Shown: in pieces, positions 1 to 6,991 of the stretch
Numbering within the stretch: position 1 is the first letter of the stretch
How the letters are laid out: the number at the start of each line of letters is the position of its first letter
From: CAISIP01 sp043759735
GTDB taxonomy: Bacteria > Pseudomonadota > Gammaproteobacteria > Burkholderiales > Burkholderiaceae_C
Direction: 5' to 3'
NCBI GenBank assembly: GCA_043759735.1
Contig: JAYUQC010000270.1
Location: forward strand, 1 to 18,641
Length of the DNA stretch: 18,641 bases
Notes under the pieces: model-generated
Database searches by the model: none
What the model was told of the DNA's origin: nothing
The model's input: the letters and a program-made list of their open reading frames with translations, nothing else
Made by a program: the position numbers and the translations under genes

Positions 1-239
1 GCGGACGGCATGTCGTAAGTGAGCTTGGATGAGGGCATGGGTTCACAACCGACGTTATCGAATGGCAGGGGACCATTTTGACTGCGGATTCACCACAACT
101 GTGATCGCTTAGCCGAAAACGCCATCCGCCGAATGCAAGCTGCGGCCCGTTGCGGGCATCTCGACAAAGACCGACTCGCCCGCTACGCACCGATTTACGC
201 CGCGACCATGCGGCTACCCGGGTCTCGCAATGCCCGCCG

Positions 240-2822
240 TCAAGACCTAGGCTTGATGCTCTCCGGGTCGTACAAGGACCGGTAGCCCACCGCCTCGACC
301 TTGACCGGATAGACATCCGCGAAGTACTGGATCAGCAGTTCGCGCCCGACTTCGGCATAGGCATGCGGCAGGTAGGCCAGGGCAATGTTCTTGCCGAGGG
401 TCGGACCGAAGGCAATGCTGGTGGTGTAGGAGCGGCGGCCCAGCGCGTCGATCAGGGTGGCGCCGGTGGCGGGGTCCATCACCGGGCAGGTTCCCACCGG
501 GTAGCGCGCCACGCCGGTGCTGTCGATGTTGCTGGTCATGGTCAGCGTGCACAGGGTCGCTGGTTGGTGTTGGCGCTCGCGGAACTTCAGGTGTGCCTCT
601 TTGCCGTGGAAATCGGTGGCCTTCACCTTGGGGCGGGCCAGGTCGCATTCGAACAGGTTGTATTCGGTCAGTAGATCGGCGTTTTGCAGGCGCAGGCTCT
701 TTTCCATGCGGCGGCTGTTGGCGTAGGTTTCCACGCCCACGGGGGTCACGCCCATGGCATGCAGCGCCTCCCACAGTGCCAGGCCGTCCTGGTACTTGAA
801 GTGCAGCTCCCAGCCCTGCTCGCCGACATACGAGATGCGAAAGGCCAGTATCGGCACGCCCTTGATCTTCAGGTTGCGCAGGGCCGCAAACGGGAAGTTC
901 TCATGCGTCCAGGCCTCGGGTTCGTCGGCAATCTTCTGGATCGTGGTGCGGGCATTGGGCCCCCACACGCCCAGGCAGCCGTACTGCGTGGTGGTGTCCG
1001 TCACGGTGACATTGGCACCCCGGTCCTGCGCCATGCGTCGCACCCACACCAGGTCGCGGTGGCCGGCGTCCGCACCGTCGATCACGCGGTATTGGTCCTG
1101 GCCCAGACGCAGCACCGTCAGGTCGGCGCGCACTCCGCCCCGGGCGTCCAGGAAATGGGTGTAGATGCCCTTGCCCACTGGCGTGTCACCGCCCACCTTG
1201 GCCACGCAGATGTATTCCAGCAGGTCTGCGGCGTCCAGGCCTTGCACATCGAACTCGGCAAAGTGCGAGATGTTGATCATGCCCACGTCCTCCGACATCT
1301 TCAGATGCTCGGCATTGGACACGCGCCAGAAGTGGCGGTTGTCCCACTCGTTGGCACGCACCGGCACCTTGTCGCCGTAGACCGCCAGCAGATGCTCGTT
1401 GCTGGCATAACCATGCGCGCGCTCCCAGCCGGAGAGTTCCATGAAGTAGGCACCGAGTGCCCTCTCGCGCTCGTGAAACGGGCTCTTGTAGATGCCGCGC
1501 GCGGCGCTGTAGGGCTCGCGGTTGTGCACCGGCGGGTTGTAGATCTTGAAGGCGCCCTCAAAGCAGCGGTCGTGGATGTATTTCTCGTCTTGCTGGAACG
1601 GATAGGTGCGGGCCACGTCGATGCGGGCATGGTCCAGATGGGTAACACCATCGGTCATCCAGTCGGCTACCAGCTTGCCCACGCCGGGCGCGTCCTTCAC
1701 CCACACGGCTTGCGCGTACCACAGGCCGCGCACCTTGGACGACTCGCCGATCGAGGGGTTGCCATCGGTAGTGACCTGCAACAAGCCGTTGAAGGAACGC
1801 TTCTCGTCGTAACCCAGTTCGGCCAGGATGGGCGTCAGTTCGATAGCCCGCTCCAGCGGCGCCATGATCTGCTCCAGCTCCAGGTCACGTTGCGACGGCG
1901 ACAACCTGGCCTGTTCCTTTTCGAGCAAATCGCGCGGGTGGCACATGCGCGGGCTCTTTTCTTCGTAGTAGCCCCATTCGATCTGGCCGCCTTCGGGCGT
2001 CTTGGGGTCCCCGGTGTCGCGCAAGTAGGCCGAATTGCCCTGGTCGCGCAGCAGCGGGTACCCGATGTCCTTGCCAGTGCCGGCAAATTTCAGATAGGGT
2101 TTGAAGAACGTGAGCGGGTGGTCTACCGGCATGATGGGCAGGTCTTCACCGGCCATCCCCGCAATCAGACGCCCCCACAATCCGGCGCACACCACCACAT
2201 GGTCGGCGGCGATAGTGCCCTTGGTGGTTTCCACGCCCTGGATACGGCCGTTCTCGATGCGCAGCCCGGTACACGCCGTGTTGGCAAATGAAAGCAGCTT
2301 GCCCGAGGCCACGGCGGCGTCCACAAGTTCGCCCGCCACCATTTGCGAACGCGGCTTGACCAGGCCCGCATCCGGATCCCACAGGGCTCCCTGGATCATG
2401 CTTTCCTCCAGCAGCGGGAATCTGGCCTTGGCCTGGGCCGGGGTGATCAACTCCACCCGGTTGCCGAAGGCCTTGCCCGAGGCGACGCGGCGTTTGAGCT
2501 CTTGCATGCGCTCGTCATCACCGACGCGCGCCACCTCCAGGCCCCCGATACGCTCGTAGCGACCCATCTTTTCGTAGAAGTCGATGCTGTACCTGGTGGT
2601 GAAGATCGTCATCTGATCGTGCATCGTGTTGAAGCAAAAGTCAGACGCGTGGGCGGTGGAGCCCACATCCGTGGGGATGGCGGACTTGTCGATGCCGACG
2701 ATGTTGTCCCAGCCGCGTTCGATCAGGTGGTGCACCACCGAGGCACCCACGATGCCACCTTGGCCAATGATGACAATCCTGGCTCGTTCAGGGAATGAGG
2801 CCATTTGCGACGAGCCGTGCAT
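240..2822 (-). CDS. Dimethylglycine dehydrogenase/oxidase-type flavoenzyme (DAO + GcvT fusion)
   Basis: An 860-residue two-part enzyme predicted to oxidatively N-demethylate dimethylglycine (or sarcosine), passing the one-carbon unit to tetrahydrofolate. The N-terminal amine-oxidase domain (about 14-385) carries the dinucleotide-binding motif GQGGIVGAS (20-28). The segment VGSTAHAS (53-60) matches the site where family members attach FAD covalently to histidine, here H58. A linker (about 385-445) leads into a GcvT folate-binding domain (about 450-730; typical YVGEQGWE at 665-672) and a GcvT C-terminal domain (about 750-845). Length fits the roughly 820-860 residues of the family. The first ATG is used; M7 is an alternative and neither has a clear Shine-Dalgarno. 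It is on the same strand as the sox operon but about 3.1 kb downstream of its last gene. The family is secure; dimethylglycine rather than sarcosine as substrate is inferred, because a separate sarcosine oxidase is nearby. Confidence 0.88.
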   Translation of the reverse strand: MHGSSQMASFPERARIVIIGQGGIVGASVVHHLIERGWDNIVGIDKSAIPTDVGSTAHASDFCFNTMHDQMTIFTTRYSIDFYEKMGRYERIGGLEVARVGDDERMQELKRRVASGKAFGNRVELITPAQAKARFPLLEESMIQGALWDPDAGLVKPRSQMVAGELVDAAVASGKLLSFANTACTGLRIENGRIQGVETTKGTIAADHVVVCAGLWGRLIAGMAGEDLPIMPVDHPLTFFKPYLKFAGTGKDIGYPLLRDQGNSAYLRDTGDPKTPEGGQIEWGYYEEKSPRMCHPRDLLEKEQARLSPSQRDLELEQIMAPLERAIELTPILAELGYDEKRSFNGLLQVTTDGNPSIGESSKVRGLWYAQAVWVKDAPGVGKLVADWMTDGVTHLDHARIDVARTYPFQQDEKYIHDRCFEGAFKIYNPPVHNREPYSAARGIYKSPFHERERALGAYFMELSGWERAHGYASNEHLLAVYGDKVPVRANEWDNRHFWRVSNAEHLKMSEDVGMINISHFAEFDVQGLDAADLLEYICVAKVGGDTPVGKGIYTHFLDARGGVRADLTVLRLGQDQYRVIDGADAGHRDLVWVRRMAQDRGANVTVTDTTTQYGCLGVWGPNARTTIQKIADEPEAWTHENFPFAALRNLKIKGVPILAFRISYVGEQGWELHFKYQDGLALWEALHAMGVTPVGVETYANSRRMEKSLRLQNADLLTEYNLFECDLARPKVKATDFHGKEAHLKFRERQHQPATLCTLTMTSNIDSTGVARYPVGTCPVMDPATGATLIDALGRRSYTTSIAFGPTLGKNIALAYLPHAYAEVGRELLIQYFADVYPVKVEAVGYRSLYDPESIKPRS

Positions 2823-2856
2823 GCGATTTCATGGTTTACCGATTCCTGAAGTAGAT

Positions 2857-2888
2857 TTCTCTGCCGGTTGCGTGACAACCGCAGAGAA
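2857..2888 (-). promoter_or_regulatory. Inverted repeat upstream of the DMGDH-type gene
   Basis: A near-perfect palindrome. The left arm 2857-2870 pairs with the right arm 2876-2888 over 13 base pairs with one bulged C (2865), around a 5-base loop CGTGA. It lies 35-66 bases upstream of the start codon at 2822, where an operator or a leader hairpin would sit. No T-tract follows on either strand, so an intrinsic terminator is unlikely. The repeat is seen directly; its regulatory role is inferred. Confidence 0.55.
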
Positions 2889-2999
2889 GTGTATGCAGGA
2901 GTTATCGGGGCGCGGCTCCAATTGCGACTGTGGCTGGCGCAGTCGCGCCACAATGGCTCCGGCGCGGGCTACCAGAACGGGACTACGGATGCGGCCCGG

Positions 3000-3401
3000 T
3001 CATCGGCAGACGACTCGGACCCTGCCATGCGATCGAAACATTTTGAGGTCCAGGAACGTCGCGTAACCGCGCAGCCGGGCATCCCGGCTTGTCAACGCCA
3101 GTGCGATGATCTCCTTGGCGTACGCAGCGTCGTACAAAAAATGCGTGACGTCCATCGAGCGACCGAATTCGCGCCGCATCGGCGTCACCATGCGCACCGC
3201 AAAATCCATCAGGTGATCCGGCTGGAACGTCGACGGCGACCAGTCGTTGCCGGTCTGCGATGCAACACTGTCGCTGAAACCGCTCCCATTGAGCCCAAAC
3301 GGGTCTGCCGGCGCAGCCTCCTGCGCACGTTCCTGCAGCTGGGCTGCAGGAGGGGCAGAATCTGCGTCGGACGGTGCCGCGAAGTCGGGAAGACGAATCA
3401 T
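3000..3401 (-). CDS. Hypothetical protein, 133 aa
   Basis: I do not recognise this protein. The ORF opens upstream at 3467, but I prefer the internal ATG at 3401 (protein begins MIRLPDFAAPSDADS), because the preceding residues look like untranslated leader; no strong ribosome-binding site supports either start. Residues 1-60 are Ala/Pro/Gln/Asp-rich and probably disordered. Residues about 62-125 look like a folded helical domain with amphipathic segments (PDHLMDFAVRMV, DVTHFLYDAAYAKEIIALAL). The tail is basic. There is no signal peptide, membrane segment or cysteine cluster. It sits alone between the DMGDH-type gene and the OmpA-type gene, all on the same strand, with 177 bases to the former. 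The antisense frames look less protein-like, so I think it is real, but no function can be assigned. Confidence 0.55.
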   Translation of the reverse strand: MIRLPDFAAPSDADSAPPAAQLQERAQEAAPADPFGLNGSGFSDSVASQTGNDWSPSTFQPDHLMDFAVRMVTPMRREFGRSMDVTHFLYDAAYAKEIIALALTSRDARLRGYATFLDLKMFRSHGRVRVVCR

Positions 3402-3610
3402 GGTTGCGAAGGTCCAGAGTGTGTTGCCGCTGATGTTTGCAAATCGGAGCGGCAAACGCAAGCACACCGCGCAAGCGTTGCGGCTTGTTTACATTCGCGC
3501 CAAAGGATTCCACCCGAAGACCACCGTGCGACCCCACGGCGCGAACTGCCGCGGCGATGCTCGGCAACCCGACCGGCGCAGGCCAGGATGGGTCTACTTC
3601 TCCGTTTAAG

Positions 3611-3633
3611 GCCGGCGCGCTGTGACCGCCGGC
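3611..3633 (-). terminator. GC-rich hairpin downstream of the OmpA-family gene
   Basis: A perfect 7-bp stem (GCCGGCG at 3611-3617 with CGCCGGC at 3627-3633) encloses a 9-base loop. It lies 46 bases past the stop codon of the OmpA-family lipoprotein gene in the direction of transcription. No T-run follows, so it is either a weak or Rho-assisted terminator or simply a 3'-end stabilising hairpin. Only the stem itself is certain. Confidence 0.3.
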
Positions 3634-3679
3634 TGGCGGCCAGGTAGAGATCCAGGCAGGCGCCCGGAGTCAAATGCGA

Positions 3680-4345
3680 TCAGTTCTTTGCAACTGTAGC
3701 CCGCTCGGCCAGGTAGATCTCCACCCGGCGGTTCTGGGCGCGGCCCTCCGCGCTTGCATTGGTCGCAATCGGTTCACGTTCACCGCGACCGTCGATCATC
3801 ACCCGGCTCGGGCTCACACCGCGCGCGGTCAGGTAGTCGCGGGTCGACTGGGCGCGTTGCATTGACAACGGGTTGTTGACCGAATCGGAGCCGACATTGT
3901 CGGTATGGCCGATGACACGCACTTCGGTATTGGGCTGATTCGACAGGCCACTGGCGAATTGGTCCAGGATAGGCCTCAAATTGGCATTGATGTCGGAGCG
4001 ACCGGTGTCGAACGACACGTCGCTGGGAATCTGCAGCTTGAGTTGGTTGTCCTGGGTCTGCGTCACCGCCACGCCGCTGCCCCGGGTGGCACGCTCCATC
4101 GCAGCCTTCTTGTCGGCCATATGCCTGGACCAGACATAACCACCGGCCGCACCCACGGCGCCGCCGATAACCGCACCCTTGGCACCACCGCCAATGACAG
4201 CTCCTGCTACAGCGCCGACACCGGCACCAATGGCCGTATCACGCTGCGCCTTGCTCATGTTCATATCTGCGCAGCCGCCCAGCAGTAGCGCGGCAGCACT
4301 CAGGGACAGTACCAGCGTGCGGGTTGAATTGCGTGTCTGAATCAT
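3680..4345 (-). CDS. OmpA-family peptidoglycan-binding lipoprotein with glycine zipper
   Basis: A 221-residue envelope protein. A lipoprotein signal peptide ends in the lipobox LLGGC, with C25 as the expected lipidated residue. A glycine-zipper segment follows (about 40-70, repeated GAxxG motifs), which may insert in or pack against the membrane. An OmpA C-terminal domain occupies about 105-216, with the peptidoglycan-contacting region GHTDNVGSDSVNN (about 145-157) and the late GRAQNRRVEI motif. The architecture matches YiaD-like anchors that tether the outer membrane to the cell wall. The start is well supported: AAGGAG lies six bases before the ATG. The gap of 224 bases to the upstream protease gene suggests its own transcription. 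Nothing links it to amine catabolism. Confidence 0.9.
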   Translation of the reverse strand: MIQTRNSTRTLVLSLSAAALLLGGCADMNMSKAQRDTAIGAGVGAVAGAVIGGGAKGAVIGGAVGAAGGYVWSRHMADKKAAMERATRGSGVAVTQTQDNQLKLQIPSDVSFDTGRSDINANLRPILDQFASGLSNQPNTEVRVIGHTDNVGSDSVNNPLSMQRAQSTRDYLTARGVSPSRVMIDGRGEREPIATNASAEGRAQNRRVEIYLAERATVAKN

Positions 4346-4569
4346 GGGGAACTCCTTGGAATCAAAAAAAATGACTTGTCACAGTCGATTCTGCTCGACC
4401 TTTGCGGTCCAGCTTATCGGAGGAACTCCCTGTCGAATGTAAGAAATCAGGCCGCGATTGAATCCGTGAGAAAGTTCTGCGCCGAAATGTGAAAGCACGC
4501 GCAGCCGATCGCGCATCGAGGCAATGCCAGGGCGCGGCGCTGCCGCCCGCCTGGCCTGGCCTGGCCCGC

Positions 4570-5601
4570 TCACGCAGTGCGTCGCACCCGTATTGAGTAG
4601 TCGCCCTGCCCGTTGGCACGGTTGTAGTGCCGCACCTGGGCGTAGTACAGACCTGGCACCAGGCTGGCGGCGATGCGGGCATTGGTGCCGATGCCGCTGT
4701 CGTCATCCTCGGCGACGACGTCGGTGGGGCTATCCGGCCCGAACAGCCGCATCACCACGTCGGTCGGCCCTTTGGTATCGATGATGTGGTTGCCGCCGGT
4801 CGCCACGCGAAAACGGAACAGATCCTCCTCGCCCGGCTTGCCGATGGACGCAGCGGTACGCCGCTGCGCGTTGACCTTGATCTCGCTGGCGTCCGCGATG
4901 GTCGGCGCAGTCTTGGGGTAGGCCTGTGCGCTGGCGATGTAGGCCTTGTCCACGGCCGACAGCACCTCGTTCGCGGAGGTGCCGACGCCGCTCGTGACCC
5001 AGCTTGCAGGAAAAAAATACAGCATGATCGAGGCCCGATCGAAGGAGGTTCCCTGGATCTGGTCGACCCGGTATTTGTTGAGAACGTTGTGCCGAATCTG
5101 GGCTTCGTTCCAGAAGTTGGGGGCTCCGGAAAGGCTCTGGATGACGGTCGCTTCGTTCCATTCGATGCCCCCGTCGGGGTTCTGGTGTTCATGCGCCAGG
5201 CCAATCGCGTGGCCGAACTCATGGGCCACGGTGCCGCCGTCCATGAAACCCAGGTTCATCGTCGGCTGGTTCAGCGGAATATTGCGGTTGTCGGTCCCCA
5301 CATACGACCAGGCACCATCGGAGGAGTCGAATGCGATCCGGATCTCCGCGTCCGGTGCATCGTTGAATTCGAACCGGAGATTGGCAAACGCGGTCCACCA
5401 CGCCGCCTGTTCCCGGACCTTTGCGTGTTGCGCGGCCGTACCGCCCATGAAGCGCACCCGCAGGGTGCTGCCGTTCATCCAGCGTTTGCCCACTGGCATG
5501 ATGGCACGCGTTGGTCCGCCGTCGCGGCGAACGGTGGACATGAAACGCATCTGATCGCTGGGAAGCAGACGGTCGGTACAGAATTTAACGGACTCGGTCA
5601 T
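4570..5601 (-). CDS. Astacin-like zinc metalloprotease with C-terminal PPC domain
   Basis: A 343-residue predicted peptidase. The zinc site is the full astacin/metzincin signature HEFGHAIGLAHE at 127-138 (zinc ligands H127, H131, H137; catalytic E128). A Met-turn candidate (SIMLYFFP, M193) lies about 55 residues later, as metzincins require. Residues about 235-343 form a pre-peptidase C-terminal (PPC) beta-domain (start near EEDLFRFRV, end near GDYSIRVR), typical of secreted bacterial proteases and often cleaved off. No Sec signal peptide is visible: the N-terminus (MTESVKFCTDRLLPSD) is polar, so export would need a non-classical route. The start is supported by GGGAG about six bases upstream of the ATG. 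Downstream, CCTGG is repeated three times at 4550-4564, just past the stop. Physiological substrates are unknown. Confidence 0.88.
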   Translation of the reverse strand: MTESVKFCTDRLLPSDQMRFMSTVRRDGGPTRAIMPVGKRWMNGSTLRVRFMGGTAAQHAKVREQAAWWTAFANLRFEFNDAPDAEIRIAFDSSDGAWSYVGTDNRNIPLNQPTMNLGFMDGGTVAHEFGHAIGLAHEHQNPDGGIEWNEATVIQSLSGAPNFWNEAQIRHNVLNKYRVDQIQGTSFDRASIMLYFFPASWVTSGVGTSANEVLSAVDKAYIASAQAYPKTAPTIADASEIKVNAQRRTAASIGKPGEEDLFRFRVATGGNHIIDTKGPTDVVMRLFGPDSPTDVVAEDDDSGIGTNARIAASLVPGLYYAQVRHYNRANGQGDYSIRVRRTA

Positions 5602-5833
5602 GGTTTTCTCCCTGGTTTACGCACAGAACGCCCACTTCCTCGCCGACCCCATGCCTACACCAGCATGTGAACCGTCGACGTCCATGCAAAGATCCGAAAA
5701 ATGGCCGACGAGTGCCGCCAATATGGGCAGCCACGCTCCCCGCGTCAACCCTTCGCCAGGGACTGAAGCGGCAATTGCGCCCGTATTTCACGATCGGGCC
5801 GATTGACACCGGGCTGCGCTGCCAACGATCTCA

Positions 5834-5884
5834 CCGGACTGGCCTGCAGACAAGGCTGGCCGCCCGGTGGCCGTTCCAGTCCGG
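5834..5884 (-). repeat. Long inverted repeat at the 3' end of the sox operon
   Basis: CCGGACTGG (5834-5842) and CCAGTCCGG (5876-5884) are perfect 9-bp inverted arms. Inside them is a second small palindrome (GGCC, 7-base spacer, GGCC). The whole 51-base element starts 11 bases beyond the cupin stop codon on the transcribed strand, where a 3' mRNA-protecting or Rho-limiting structure would be expected. There is no T-tract, so it is not a canonical intrinsic terminator. Confidence 0.45.
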
Positions 5885-5894
5885 CAGCGCGATT

Positions 5895-6167
5895 TCAGCC
5901 GTGCCTGCGCCCGACGACGTAGGTCACACCGGCTTCTCCATACCACTCGGTATGTTCGCAACCCGGCGCCATCGTGAACACATCACCCGCTTTGTAATCG
6001 GTGCGCTGCCCGGCCACGCCGAGCGTGATCGTGCCGTCGATCACCAGTGCCTTGACGGCAAACGGATGGGTGTGGGCTGGAACCTCGGGGCCGGCAGGCA
6101 TCGTCTTGGTCAACACCTCGTCATACCCTTCCACGGCCAGCTGGCTGGCAAATTCCTGTTGTTGCAT
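5895..6167 (-). CDS. Small cupin-domain protein, 90 aa
   Basis: A single-domain beta-barrel cupin. Motif 1 includes HTH with H32 and H34 preceded by a glycine/proline turn. Motif 2 is PGCEHTEWYG with H72. Together these supply the usual three histidine metal ligands; the glutamate common in motif 1 is not in its canonical place. Residues 38-60 form the expected intermotif strands. The ATG at 6167 is chosen because GGAG lies seven bases upstream and the upstream in-frame extension is not protein-like. It is the last gene of the minus-strand run, 119 bases after the Fe-S protein gene, and an inverted repeat follows. Such mini-cupins may be metal-dependent enzymes, ligand sensors or binding proteins; the family alone does not say which. 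Confidence 0.8.
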   Translation of the reverse strand: MQQQEFASQLAVEGYDEVLTKTMPAGPEVPAHTHPFAVKALVIDGTITLGVAGQRTDYKAGDVFTMAPGCEHTEWYGEAGVTYVVGRRHG

Positions 6168-6286
6168 GTTTGGCTCCGTTTGGTCTGCTCGAGATCGGCA
6201 ATGTACACGGGCTGGTGCTTGATTGCACCTTGCGGCCGTTGCATCCGAGCCAGGCGCATGGTGTTTTTCGTTCGACCTGCAATGGC

Positions 6287-6991
6287 TCAATGCCGTCGCG
6301 CAAATGCCCGCATGTGAAACGCCGCATGCTCCGGCGCATACCGATAGACTGCGCCGACCGGACAGGCGCTGCGCGCCAGGCAACCCAGCGACAGGCATTC
6401 CTGGCCCTGACCGCTGTGCAGGTGCTGTGCGCACACATCCACGGCATAGGTCTGCGCAGCAAACGCTGTCACCGGGCATGCCTGCAGGCAAGGCTGCCCG
6501 TCACACTGGCTGCACAGGTCGGCCGCAGGCAGCGCCACACTGCGCGCAATCCATTGCCGGTCCTCGTCACTGCACTGCGGCATCAGCAACGCAAACCGGT
6601 ACGCATGCCACAAGCCCCATTGCGGATGGAGCTGCAACAACAATGGACTGGTCTGCAGCGGCTCGGCGCGTCTTGCCCATTGCTGGAACGCAGCGTAGGG
6701 CGGCCCATCCGACGGATAGACGGCAATACCGCTACCGTGCAGCGCCAGCGCGTTGCCGATCGACTTGCTCCAGCGATCCATCGGATCGGGCCGGCCATCG
6801 GCTGGGTAGGGGGAGCGCGAGAACGCGGCCCAGCACTCGGAGCCGACCTGACCCACCATCCAGACCACTGCCGCTGGACGAGCATTGGGCAATGGCGCCA
6901 GCACATCATGCACGGTCGGAATCCAGCCGCCGCGCAAACGCAGACCGTACTCGGCCAGCGCCGACTCAAGCCAGGTGCGCGAGACGCTCAT
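6287..6991 (-). CDS. Two-[4Fe-4S]-cluster protein resembling the QueG/RdhA ferredoxin domain
   Basis: A 234-residue protein with two ferredoxin-type cysteine sets in its last 75 residues. C160-x2-C163-x4-C168-x3-C172-P is the first; C187, C199, C204 and C210-P make up the second. The order and the aromatic-rich region just before them (residues about 95-140) resemble epoxyqueuosine reductase QueG and reductive dehalogenases, in which such clusters feed electrons to a cobalamin. It is shorter than QueG (about 350-380), so the cobalamin-binding part is reduced or absent. There is no signal peptide. Its ATG lies 26 bases inside the end of the ASKHA ATPase gene, a strong sign of translational coupling and shared function. 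Electron transfer is near certain; delivery to a corrinoid is my inference from the divergent MttB-type methyltransferase. Confidence 0.78.
   Translation of the reverse strand: MSVSRTWLESALAEYGLRLRGGWIPTVHDVLAPLPNARPAAVVWMVGQVGSECWAAFSRSPYPADGRPDPMDRWSKSIGNALALHGSGIAVYPSDGPPYAAFQQWARRAEPLQTSPLLLQLHPQWGLWHAYRFALLMPQCSDEDRQWIARSVALPAADLCSQCDGQPCLQACPVTAFAAQTYAVDVCAQHLHSGQGQECLSLGCLARSACPVGAVYRYAPEHAAFHMRAFARRH

Noticed and set aside
1..239. Possible 3' end of a plus-strand gene at the left edge (frame closing near 300 through AENAIRRMQAAARCGHLDKD)
   Set aside because: The frame begins only after a stop at 79-81 and runs into the 3' end of the DMGDH-type gene. It is too short to distinguish from chance; I see no supported feature here.
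684..2291. Plus-strand open frame (535 codons) opposite the DMGDH-type gene
   Set aside because: Antisense shadow with arginine/histidine-rich composition. The minus-strand frame has all family motifs.
4379..4573. 64-codon minus-strand frame with a GTG overlapping the protease stop (GTGA)
   Set aside because: The overlap hints at coupling, but the product has no recognisable feature, no ribosome-binding site, and lies in the OmpA leader. Not enough support to call a gene.
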